A DNA stretch of 64,000 nucleotides, taken from positions 437,015 through 501,014 of the forward strand of contig ML986579.1 in NCBI GenBank assembly GCA_010094045.1, written 5' to 3'. This DNA is from Lojkania enalia. Taxonomy: Eukaryota; Ascomycota; Dothideomycetes; Pleosporales. Position numbers and translations under genes: made by a program. Below are positions 23,253 through 34,000 of this stretch, one piece after another (within the stretch, counting starts at the first letter, position 1; the number at the start of each line of letters is the position of its first letter). Below the pieces are notes generated by a model. That model ran no database searches. It was not told the DNA's origin and saw only the letters and a list, made by a program, of their open reading frames with translations.

Positions 23253-25752
23253 GCTGCTGCGTGGATATCTATAGTAAATTTACTGCGAACAATTGTCTAG
23301 TGTTGTCTTTGTGCCGCGAAAAGCCTGCTGGTGTGTCTGCGTTCAAAAAGCTGACGTGCGCCATTTGGGGGTTGCAAGGCTATATGCATCTAGCTCATAC
23401 CATAAGCCTAATGGGGGCGAGGTGTGTGTATGGGGTTTACCCGCCGGAATTGGCAAGCCGGGATCGAACCTATGTGAAATGGAGGTTGGTGGCTGTATAT
23501 GGCGTTCCCCTTACGGTAATGTAGATGCTTTTTTTCATGCGAACCTCAGCTGCTGCGTCACCGCAGCAGGAGATTTGAGCTACAGTGTGTTGAATCATAG
23601 GCCTTGCACGGACGTAACATTCGGGCTTTGTCTAGACCTTATGAATCACAACCCGTACGCCGGGCTACGTATAGGCACCAAACCAAGTAGAGACACCCTT
23701 ATCTCGTTTCCTCGATTTGAAGAGATGACGAACAGAATTCAGCTCATGGTAGGGCGTGGAAATAAATAGGCCTGTAGATTTTAGCTTTCCGCGTGGCACG
23801 GGAATCGCCAAGCTGTCTTAACCTCGTCTATCAGGGATCGCCGCTGCAAATGCAATATAAAAACGCCACCATTAGGTGAAGGTTGACGCCACTTTGTGAT
23901 GAGTTGGTCGGTGTTGGAAGGTGATACGGCGTCGGATCAATTTGGGGAACCGCCTAAGCGCAAACACAGGATGATTACGGAGGATGATTGATAGGCGAAC
24001 TCCAGCCGTCCTCATTGGATGAATACTCGTTATACAGCATAATCTCTGCCTTGGAATATTCAAAAAAGGTCTTCGCTCATCTCTGATGCTGGAAGTAAAG
24101 CTGCAATACTATTAAGATATCTTATTGGAGAAGGATGTGTTGTTGATCAAAGGTCCAATCGGATTTGATGTTGGGAATGAGGACAAGGGCAACGAGTCGC
24201 CTAATCTTACTACAATACCATCGAGATCTTAAGCATGCCGATCGGCTTCCGCATCTCATCAACATCTCTCCCACCGTTAGTTCATCTCTATTCAAAAATG
24301 AACGAAAATTGGTCTATGAAAGCCCGCACTCTTCCTGCTCCGCGCCCAAATAGATTTCCTAGTCTAGCCTATCACTCTTTTCAACATTAAATGCAAAATT
24401 AACTAAGAAGACTTGAATTGACAGTACATACTAATCTAAGTCTAGGCCGTTGGTTTTGGGCACTGATATTACACCGCAATGAACAATCTCAAAATGTCAT
24501 TCGGGACACACTTGTCTAAACGAGGCTATTCTCATTAAAAACCCCTGTTCAAGCCTAAAGTTCCTTTGTATCATGAGCACATGAAGACTGCCTATGCAAT
24601 TTTAAAGTGGATTACAGTCACTGGAAGAATTTGCTGATTGAATAATATTGCATGCAGAGTATGTGTAGAATTTTGCGCCAAAAGACTCGATTCTAGCCCG
24701 TGGCCAGTCGTCCGAGCATGCCATTTATCTCCGAACTCGAGATTCTAATGTATAGGTGTGTCTGCTCGTTAATCGGTACATGGGGGATGAGGCCGTCCAG
24801 GATATAGCTGCAGAAATGGCCAAGCTACCAGGAGGAATAGCGCCAGTATATGCCTGTAGACTAGAGTGCATTCCTGAGACTGAATGATAGATAAGAGCAC
24901 AAGGATGAGGAATAAAATTATAAAAACCCGAGAGTATTTTGACACACATGAAATATATACGCACAATGGCACACTAAAACTCAGATTCCCCGGTGAATAT
25001 TGTAAAGTATCAGGGCGGATGAGGAGGAGAAGTGCGTTGATTCATATCTATGGAGAATCAAGGCTATTTATACCATCTGTCCTAGTATCACATGATATCA
25101 GAGCTAGTCCTTAATAGGGATCGTGCCATATATATAACCTTATAAATATATTGTCCCGTGGCGCCCCAATCTACTCATCAAGCTCATCAAAGCGATACCT
25201 TAAAGAATATGAGTTTATCTTTACGTTTTCTGCAGGTGAAAGGCAAGTCAAGTCGCGAATAATAACTATTTTCTATTCTAAATTCGAAGCGCAAGGACAA
25301 ACTATGGTGCTACCTAAGGAAGACCTGTAGTGAAGGGTGTACGGATGGGCTGTGGCGTCCTTCCCCCTACTTCTATCTGCTTATGCAATGTCCAAAATCC
25401 TCACGGGCCCTGCCACCCTAGTAACTTCAAAAACTAAGGGTACGGTCTTGTTCCTATTATGAAATCTAGAATATAATAAAGAAGGTAAGTGAAAGTACCT
25501 CAAGCAGACTGGTATGGTTCTTGGTGTGCTAAAGGCAAGTGCGTTATTTGTAGAACTATCAGAAGCTATTACTGGAAATATAGGTCCAGGCCACCTAGAT
25601 ACCTACAAAGAATCACTGCATGTGATTACACGTGATTGCGCGTTCAAGCGCGCCATCGCTCCTTCCTATTTATTCTGCTACTCTCTTCCTACAACTGTTT
25701 CTCGCACCTACGGTTAACCTTCTCCCTTTCAACACGGCCACCACCGCTCATC
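23253..25752. other. AT-rich gene-poor stretch
   Basis: About 2.5 kb with no supported gene. The part after 23,900 is distinctly AT-rich with many stops in all frames, which could reflect old repeat-derived or RIP-mutated sequence, though I recognise no transposon remnant. The end holds the promoter of the second 2EXR gene. Confidence 0.5.
25628..25692 (+). promoter_or_regulatory. Candidate promoter elements of the second 2EXR gene
   Basis: Holds ACACGTGATTGCGCG, then CCTATTTATTC and TGCTACTCTC, ahead of the ATG at 25753. The 12-base CACGTGATTGCG, the CCTATTTATT box and GCTACTCTC are also found before the 2EXR gene at 8860. Confidence 0.4.
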
Positions 25753-27465
25753 ATGGGGGACCAAAATCATCGGCTGCTCAACATAACGTACGTCATCCAC
25801 TCATCTGGAACCCTCGTTGACCTTGGAGCGGACACCATTGCTCATCAGCAGAATTGCACCCGACACCTTTCGCCGCTTATCCCTCGTTGCAATGCTTTGA
25901 CTCGTTCGAAACAGCTATGCAGCAGGGCTGCAAAGTACTTTCCACCTGGGCATTTACCCACTTGTCAACAGCACGCTTCGCAGAGGGTCCGAGCAGGCAG
26001 ATGTCAAGCAACAGAGAAATGCGGACACATGTGCTTACGGATTGCTTCTTATGATCCACCTTATCATCTTTGTCTGGTTCATGATGGAGGGAAAAACGAT
26101 CTTCCTTGCTATCTGCTCCAGATTCCTACCGAGATTCGGCTAATGATCTTCCGTTTTCTCGTCCCGGACTATATCCCTTCATGTCAGTATTACCCATGGA
26201 AAAGTCAAGGACTACATGCTTCCATGCTTCGTGTCAACCGGCAACTTCACACGGAATTCAGCTCGGTCCTTTATGGCGAAACTCCTTTCCATGTATCTCT
26301 CAGTGCGACATGTATCAATTTCTACGGCAAGGAATGGTGCCGAGGATTTACCTACGCTTCTAAGAACAGTAATCAGATTGTGGGATTCGACTCGCATGAG
26401 GTCATTGCTCCCCTTATTGCGAGGCGAGTTCAGCAAATGGAAGTAGACATTAGTATCAACGGCCTCTGCCTTCGTTCAGCTTCAACGCCTAAACTTGCAC
26501 TCTATGGTATTACTAGGGAAGACTTCGGGCTCTTTGAAGTTCGAGATGTGGTGCAAAAGTTTGTCCAGCTCTTCGCACAGAACCATGTATGCAAAAAGTT
26601 ACTGGTGAAGCCAGCCGTGTTGGGTAACCACGACTGGGAACTTGACGAAATGGTCTCCGCGGTAACCTTCGCCACGGAACCTTTCAAGAACCTTCACCTC
26701 ATTCAAAACCCAGCCCTCGCTCCGGCTCACCTTTCATCGGTTGGGAGTCCTAGATATCGCTGTCTAGTCATTGGGGAGAAAGACTCGAATACCACTACAG
26801 ATGATACCACCTATAGAGAATATCAAAGAGTATGGAGTGAATGTCTCAAAAGTCCCACACCATCGGGGGCTAGCCTTCGCGACTGGCGTATCATCGAACG
26901 GGAACATGAAGAGCAAGTAGCAAGGACGTATCTCAAGAATATCGAGAAGTTCGTTGCGTTGTTATACAAGCAAGAACGTGTTGGCAAGTCACAAAAAATT
27001 GCGAGGCGCGATTGGACCGATTCAGCATTCCACGGAATTGAAGGGGTATTGCACATTGCTCGAGTATGCTCCGAGAACGCTGATGTATCTGCAATGGAAA
27101 AGATACGTGATGCTATCAAAACAAGATGGGTTAATTATCAGCGACGGTTCCAGAACGATTCGCACACCATAGCTCGGTCTATTGAAGATATTGGTTTTGC
27201 TGAGGATATTGAAGTACTTCCTCGTGCGGAATACCCAGAAGCATTCGAATTCTCCCGAAAGAAGCTTCTTACAACACCGATGAAAGACGGCACCTGGCCT
27301 GAGTTGGTGTTCGAAGACGATGCGCCGAAATGGAATGATCCAGGGGTGACATACCGAGAAGACTTCGAGCGCCAGTACTTCCGCACAGAGACAAAGGAGT
27401 GGGCGCGTCTCAAGACTCCAGCTACAGTAATTAACCACCCCTCGCCTAATTCGAGAGAGCGCTAA
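25753..27465 (+). CDS. 2EXR (F-box-like) protein with tandem Cys/His module
   Basis: 570-aa intronless protein starting at the ATG in MGDQNHRLLN; a longer reading would need a TTG start at 25636. After a short lead there are two consecutive Cys/His units. The first is RCNALTRSKQLC followed by PTCQQH, the second RCQATEKCGHMC followed by HLCLVH. Both fit C-x9-C-x(12-14)-C-x2-H, which suggests two small zinc-binding modules like those found in many eukaryotic proteins of unknown role. They run directly into the 2EXR/F-box-like motif (CYLLQIPTEIRLMIFRFLVPD) and, about 30 residues later, the second element MLRVNRQLHTEFSSVLYG. The C-terminal 350 residues are helical and unrecognised. Function is unknown. 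Confidence 0.8.
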   Translation: MGDQNHRLLNITYVIHSSGTLVDLGADTIAHQQNCTRHLSPLIPRCNALTRSKQLCSRAAKYFPPGHLPTCQQHASQRVRAGRCQATEKCGHMCLRIASYDPPYHLCLVHDGGKNDLPCYLLQIPTEIRLMIFRFLVPDYIPSCQYYPWKSQGLHASMLRVNRQLHTEFSSVLYGETPFHVSLSATCINFYGKEWCRGFTYASKNSNQIVGFDSHEVIAPLIARRVQQMEVDISINGLCLRSASTPKLALYGITREDFGLFEVRDVVQKFVQLFAQNHVCKKLLVKPAVLGNHDWELDEMVSAVTFATEPFKNLHLIQNPALAPAHLSSVGSPRYRCLVIGEKDSNTTTDDTTYREYQRVWSECLKSPTPSGASLRDWRIIEREHEEQVARTYLKNIEKFVALLYKQERVGKSQKIARRDWTDSAFHGIEGVLHIARVCSENADVSAMEKIRDAIKTRWVNYQRRFQNDSHTIARSIEDIGFAEDIEVLPRAEYPEAFEFSRKKLLTTPMKDGTWPELVFEDDAPKWNDPGVTYREDFERQYFRTETKEWARLKTPATVINHPSPNSRER

Positions 27466-28663
27466 CATGATGAAGGTACGAGCAGCGAGAGCGTTGAGGT
27501 AAGATGGTTAGCTGTTGAACGACGATAACCCCAATCAGCCCTCACATTGATCTATATGTAAGAAGTGAGGCGTTTGTGATTGGACAGGTGATATGATTTG
27601 CCTCTATGCCTTTATAGTCATCGAAATGGTTCAATGTGGACCGCCTCCACACTTCGGGCAATATTTCTCTTCGCTACTTGGAAGTAGGACCCTTGGGCTT
27701 CGTCACATACAAGTACTATTCAAATTCCCAATAGCTTCATTAAACGGTGTTCCACATGGCCCGGAAAATTCTCCAGATGATATTGGATCAACGGGTATTA
27801 TAAAAACGCACAATGTGTATAGGAATGGATGTGTATATAGTATATCATTGCCAATGAGAAGGAGGCATATTGCTGAGAGAATAGAGAAAATGAAGCAATC
27901 TGCCCAGCTCATGATGAACCTTTCGAATACCCTTTCAATCTTTAGTGCTGTTTGCCAGACCATCTTAGTAGCGCTAACCATTCACGACTGTCGGAACCGA
28001 GCAGCGTCTTGGTTGGTGTGAGTTTCTTCCCAGCTTTGATATTCCTCAGCAACTGTTGGATTAAATGGCTTCGGAAAGCCATCTCGGGACTTTGACAAAC
28101 CTCGAGTTTGCTCGAATTGCTATAGCTCTAAGCTCGGAAATGGGTAGCAATGATTTAGCAGGGATACATGATGCACAAGAACTCGGAAGGGGGTGCAGGG
28201 GTGAGCCACATCCGCCTTTTTGCGGGGGAAATTCGGGGGCTGAGATGGCGGGGTACGGTTCCCGACCACGCTCTCCGTGCATTCGGTGCTAGATATCGGC
28301 TTTGTGATGGGCGATCATCGACGAGCTTATTGGCCGACTCCCCCTAGTCTGGGGAAGCAGTACCTAGGTAGCAAGCGGGAAACATTCGGATCTGGGGTTG
28401 CTGTTTGGGCCTGACGTCTACTCGGAGGCTTTGCTGAGGGAAGGCGGGCGGGCGACAACGGACAACGACAAGAGTGAGAGGACTGGCAAGGCATAAAGGA
28501 GCCGGAGCGCCCGTTGCTAAGAGAGGTTGTGATTCTGGTATCAGGGCATCATACCTCTACTTCCCCCTTTCCTCTCTCTCCTTCATTCAATTCAATCCTG
28601 CAGACTAGAAGCGAGCCTATACAACCCTCATCTACTCTTTACCTCCTTCCCCACCCCATCACC
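27466..28663. other. Intergenic, including the CYP53 promoter
   Basis: No well-supported gene. A 142-codon frame at 27593-28021 has an ATG and a hydrophobic tail but no recognisable domain. The right side is the promoter of the P450 and contains a pyrimidine-rich CT tract at 28553-28584, a common feature just ahead of strongly transcribed mould genes. Confidence 0.5.
28553..28584 (+). promoter_or_regulatory. CT-rich tract upstream of the P450
   Basis: Nearly pure pyrimidine run about 80-110 bp before the ATG at 28664. Such tracts mark core promoters or transcription starts of many filamentous fungal genes. Confidence 0.45.
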
Positions 28664-30383
28664 ATGTTCCTCGCCGCGTTCCTCACCCCCTACGCCCTCC
28701 TTCTCCTCCCGCTCCTCCTCTACCTCCTTCCCTACTTGCGCAACTGGTCCATCCGTCACATTCCGGCGCCCTTCCCCGCAGCCTTCTCGAACCTCTGGCT
28801 CCTCTGGCAATGCCGAAAGGGCCAACGCTACCTATCCGTTGACGCCGCGCACAAGAGATACGGCCCGCTCGTTAGGATTCAGCCGAATCATGTTAGCGTC
28901 GCGGACGCGGAGGCGATTCCGCTGATCTACGGGCATGGGAATGGGTTTTTGAAAAGGTGGGTTTGTGTGAAGATAGCCTGCGTTTTATGATGGATGGCAT
29001 GGGATTCGCATGAACGAATAAGCATGAGGCTCGGTGAGAATGAAATAAGAAGAAATATAGCTAACGAGCGAGCGTGCCATACAGCGAATACTACGATGCT
29101 TTCGTCTCGATCCGGCGCGGCCTGTTCAACACCCGGGACCGCGCCGAGCACACGCGCAAGCGGAAAACCGTCGCGCATACCTTCTCTGCGAAATCCGTGG
29201 GGCAGTTCGAGCAGTACATGCACGCGAACCTCGAAGAATTGCGGCGGCAATGGGATCGAAGAGCAGAGGAAGCGAAGGGGGGTTACTACCATATGGATGC
29301 GCTGCACTGGTTCAATTACCTCGCTTTCGATGTCATAGGGGATTTGGCGTTTGGCGCGCCGTTCGGCATGTTGAAGGAGGGGAGGGATCATGCAGAGGTG
29401 AGGTTGAGGGCTGATGCGGAGCCGACGTCGGCACCGGCGATTGAGGTGTTGAATCGGAGGGGTGAGGTTTCGGGGTGAGTATGCATTGGAGATATTTATC
29501 CCCGTCCTTCCTTCACCTAGCCATATATATACGTATGCATGCTAAGACTATCCCCAGAACACTCGGCTGTCTTCCGCAACTGAAGCCGTACGCGAAATAC
29601 CTGCCGGATCCCTTCTTCTCTAACGGCATCAAGGCCGTGGAGAACCTCGCAGGCATCGCCATCGCGCGCGTCAATGCCCGGCTGGAGAAGCCTAACAGCG
29701 AGCGCGTCGACCTCCTAGCCCGCCTTATGGAAGGCCGCGACGAGACGGGCGCGAAGCTCTGCCGCGAGGAGCTCACCGCCGAGGCCCTCACCCAGCTCAT
29801 CGCCGGCAGTGATACCACGTCCAACACCTCATGCGCGCTGCTGTACCACTGCCTGCAGAACCCGGCCGTCGTCACGAAGCTGCAAGCGGAGCTCGACACC
29901 GCACTTCCAGACCCAGACGCTACGCCCACCTTTGCTGCGGTAAAGGATCTGCCCTATCTCGACGCCGTCATCAAGGAAACGATGCGCATCCATAGCACCT
30001 CGTCTCTCGGTCTACCCCGCGTGATCCCACCCGGCCCCGGCATCACACTCCATGGCACCCATTTCCCACAGGGCGTCGTGCTCTCCGTGCCCGCGTACAC
30101 CATCCACCACTCGCATTCCATCTGGGGCCCCGACGCCGACGCATTCCGCCCCGAGCGTTGGTTCGAGCTCACCGAGCGCCAGAAGAACGCTTTCATCCCC
30201 TTCAGCTACGGACCCCGTGCCTGTGTCGGTAGGAACGTCGCCGAGATGGAGCTGGCGCTCATCGTCAGCACCGTGTTCCGGCGGTACGAGTTCGAACTAA
30301 GGCAGGGCGAGATGCTGACCAGGGAGGGGTTTCTGCGCAAGCCGTTGGGGCTTGAAGTCGGGATGCGGAGAAGGGGGACGTAG
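28664..30383 (+). CDS. CYP53-type benzoate 4-monooxygenase (cytochrome P450)
   Basis: 502 aa, exons 28664-28956, 29085-29474 and 29558-30383. It is anchored in the ER by an N-terminal hydrophobic segment (PYALLLLPLLLYLLPYL) followed by NWSIRHIPAPFPAAFSNLW. The region around the first splice, GHGNGFLKRSEYYDAFVSIR, and RGLFNTRDRAEHTRKRK, AHTFSAKSVGQFEQY closely follow the CYP53 pattern. Core P450 motifs are the I-helix LIAGSDTTSNTS, the ExxR of IKETMRIHS, a PERW-type meander (FRPERWFEL) and the haem ligand loop FSYGPRACVGR. CYP53 enzymes hydroxylate benzoate at the para position, the first step toward the beta-ketoadipate route and benzoate detoxification. The other pathway genes are not in the window. 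The substrate is inferred from family resemblance. Confidence 0.88.
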
Positions 30384-31052
30384 TGAACGGGGGTGGTTTG
30401 GGTTGGATTGGCGGGAGTGTTTTACTGATGGGCTGTGGTAGAGCGCTTTTTGGTCGAGAAAGTAAAGGCACGCTAGGTATATAGGGAGAATCTGCGAGTG
30501 GCATTTAGTGGGCAGCGTTTCTATATTCCGTACCTGATTTCACATCATCATCGTCTCTCTTCTATTGGTTTTGCTAATAGCCCCGTTTATCGCTATGCTA
30601 TTTCAGCCAAAGCGGTGTCAAAGTACCCTGAAGAGGCCACAACTGGGTGTTCGCACCCATGAAGCCGAATAGGCGTAGGGGCATTTGCCCATCAGCACTG
30701 AATCATCAAAACATATATCCTACGGCAACAGTATAGTAGTGAGGGGATATCATGCAGATTAAAAGGGGGTTGTATATGTGAAGCTCTCAACTACTCATTT
30801 TAAACAAAAGGTTAAAAAAAAAAATTCTCATCGCAGCAACAATAACAAAAAGGCGGGGGGAGGGAGGAGGGGGGCGTTCCATAGTGCATTCTTCGATCCG
30901 CGATTAGAAACGGGGCCAACAGGAGAATAGCGCTCATCCCACTCCAAAACTCCAAAGGTGGTATCATCACCATCTTTCCAAATCTCCTTGTCTACTTCCT
31001 ACTCTTTCTCTTTCGTCAGGTTCTCTGATTCTCGTTGGATGGAGCTATGCAT
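30384..31052. other. Intergenic, convergent 3' regions of P450 and erdS
   Basis: No gene seen. The stretch contains a short A-tract near 30,814 and a GGGGGGAGGGAGGAGGGGGG purine run near 30,856. It probably contains both 3' UTRs. Confidence 0.6.
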
Positions 31053-34000
31053 CTAGTCATCGTCCTCGAAGAAGTTTAGGATCGCCTTAACCGCCATTGG
31101 TCCTAGCCCGTGAGGCGGATAGCAGATATAGCTCGGATCATCCGTAGCGCCCAACTTCTCCCTGAACTCAGTCTTATTCGTGAGCTTGAGTTCGGTAGCA
31201 ATGGCCTGGTACGCCCTACTAAGCACCTTGACTCTAGTGCCCTTAACGTTGTGGCCTGGTGTGAACTTTGAAGATGCGCCGCCTCCAAAGGTGACGGTGC
31301 TGGCACCGCCCTGTGCGACCACCTTGAGGGCGTGCGTGACAATGTATTCGATGGATCCCGATGGTGCTCCAGGGAAGTCAAGAGAATATTTGACTTGCCA
31401 GCCGTGATCGGGGCTCAGTTGAGCCATGGCAACGAAGGCGACAATGGTGCCGTCTGGCGTCTGCGCGACGTGATATTGGCGGTGCTCTACATCCTGCCAA
31501 GGGCGGATGTTCGTCAGATGAACTTGCCGGCCCTTCCTGTTCTGCAGCCAGTCTACGACGCGGGCATCGATTTTCTTCCTCATTTCCTCGCCTGGAGGCG
31601 AGCCGAGCTTGTAGTCTGTGATTTTGACGCCCTCCTTTTCTGCGTGGCGAATCTTGCGCTGTATATCAGAGTCGTTGATAGCGGGGTTGTGGGCGGGGTC
31701 CACGCGCTGCTCAGCCACGACGGAGAAGGTACGCCAATTGAACTTCGTGGCAAGAACCTCTTCCGCATCTGCACCAACCAGAAGCCACAGCGGCTTGAGA
31801 TTGCGCTCCTTTTTGATATACTTTAGATAGCCAGTCATGGTCTTCAAATATTGGGAGACATGGCAAAGAGGATCGCCCACGGTAATAGCAAAGCCATCCT
31901 GAGATACGAACCCCACAGCCGCGCCAGTATACTCGTCCCGCCAAATCTCGGTTCGAGGCTCGAGCCACGAGGTGTTAGTTGCATCTCCATAATTGGCAAT
32001 GAGTTTTTCGATAGGCTGAAAGTCCATGCCCGCCAGAGCCCGATCTTTGCCCTCCCATGGTGGATGCATAGTGCTGGCTTCTGGGTGTCGCAATTGTTTG
32101 ATGACAGGCTTAGCAGGTAGGCTCTTGGGATCCCGAGGGAAGAGCGAGGCATGCCGAATGTTCCCAAGGTTTAGAAGTAACATCAAGATACGCTCAAGAC
32201 CGATACCGCCTCCACCATGCGGAGGGGCTCCCCACTGGAAGCCTTGAATGTACTCTTCCATGGTCGAAGGGTCCATCTTTAGTCTATGAAGGTTATCTAA
32301 TAGCATGTTTGAATCATGAATACGCTGACCACCGCTTAGAATCTCTTGGCCACGCAGGAAGATGTCGAAAGCGTTTGTAACCTTCGGGTTATTAGGATCT
32401 GGCATGGCATAGAACGGTCGAGCATTAATAGGGAACTTGTCAAGCACGTAATAATCCGTCCCAAGTTTCTCTTTGATGACGCGACCGAGCTGCACCTCAT
32501 CTCGCGTGCCCATATCTTCATTCTCGTCCAGAGGATTACCATCCTCATCCTTCCATCCAGACTCATTCAGCATCCGGATAGCCTCGGCAAATGGAATGAT
32601 AGGGGTCTCTTCCAGCCATACAAGATCTTCATGTGGAAATTGCCTCTTGACGACTTCGATTTCGGCCCGATAACGCTCGTAGATGCCTTTGAAGATGGCC
32701 TTGAACGTCCGGTCAAGGGTACGGAGCACTTCATGGTAGTGTTCATCAATCTGCATCTCGAGATCGAGACCTGTATATTCAGTCAAATGGCGATAAGTGT
32801 TGCTGTTCTCTGCTCTGAATACGGGCCCAATTTCATATACCTTTCCGAAATCGGCAGATATGCACATTTGCTTGGGTAGCTGAGGGCTTTGAGCAAGGAA
32901 AGCGCCACGACCAAAGTAGTCGACCTTGAAAACAGAGGCACCGGACTCGCTCGCACCACCTTGGAGCTTAGGAGTATGGATCTCGATGAAACCCTCAGAG
33001 TCGAGGTGGGAGCGGAAAATGTTGCAGATACCGGACTGAATGCGGAAAATGCCCTGAGAGGTGGTGGTTCGAAGGTCGATGACGCGGTTAGTCAAACGTG
33101 CCCGATCCGAAATCTTGACACGCGTCTGGCCTTCCTTATGATCATGCCTAGCAATCTCCTCCTCGATGTCCTGCTGTGAGACCTCAGCTTCATAGACGTT
33201 AAATGGTAGATTTTCGGTGATAGAGGCCTCGACGTGCAGGTCGTGGACGGCAACTTCAACGTCATGGATGGTGGCGCCGGTGACTTCTCCTTGCTTGGAT
33301 TGAGGCTGCTGCAGGACGCCCTTTACTAAAACGACTGACTCTGCCTCGAGATGCTCGGCCCAATACAACATGTATTTTGTGATGTCGGCGTGTTCAACTA
33401 GAACACCCTGCACGGTCGCGAGCTGCTGCCGGAACACGAAGAAGACAAACTTGGAGCTCATCTTTCTCAGATGATGGATCCTTGCTCGGAAGATGACTTC
33501 CTTGCCCACATCGGTGGCAGAGAAGTCCGGCAGCTTTGTCCTCGGCTCGTGTTTCCATTCTCCGGCATAGCTGTTTGGCCGAATGGTGCCGTATTTCGCC
33601 TTTTGTTGTGGTGTTAGCTCCTTGTCAGCCTGCTCCTCCATCTCCATCCTCCGTCTTTCTATTTCTTTCTCCATTTCTTCCACCTCCTTTTTGCGCTCCT
33701 CCTGCTGAGCTTGTTTCTCGTACTTTCTCAGCTGGTTCTTCGACATAGGCTGGCCGTCCCGGTTGAGCGGAAGCTCGCTGTCGCTTGAGGAGCCATCGCC
33801 AATGTGCAGCTTTTCCCTGACTGCCCGAATTGGGCTGTGGGTTGCGCGGGATCCGTCGCGATGGTGGCCGAGGCCGAATGTGGAGCTGCGATTGGGGCTA
33901 TCGGTGCGTCGGTGGAAGATGCCACTACCCCGTGGCAGATCGATGCTTGACCTGCTGTCCGTGGGCGACGCGACGACATCCTTGCTGCGATCGAGGGTGG

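Noticed and set aside
23440..23520. B-box-like GGTTCGATCCC on the minus strand, as in a tRNA T-arm
   Set aside because: The flanking bases do not form the five-pair T stem, and no matching A box, anticodon arm or acceptor stem is visible.
27593..28021. 142-codon open frame with an ATG and a hydrophobic tail
   Set aside because: No family resemblance and no conserved motif; it lies in AT-richer 3' sequence after the 2EXR gene. Kept only as part of the intergenic note.
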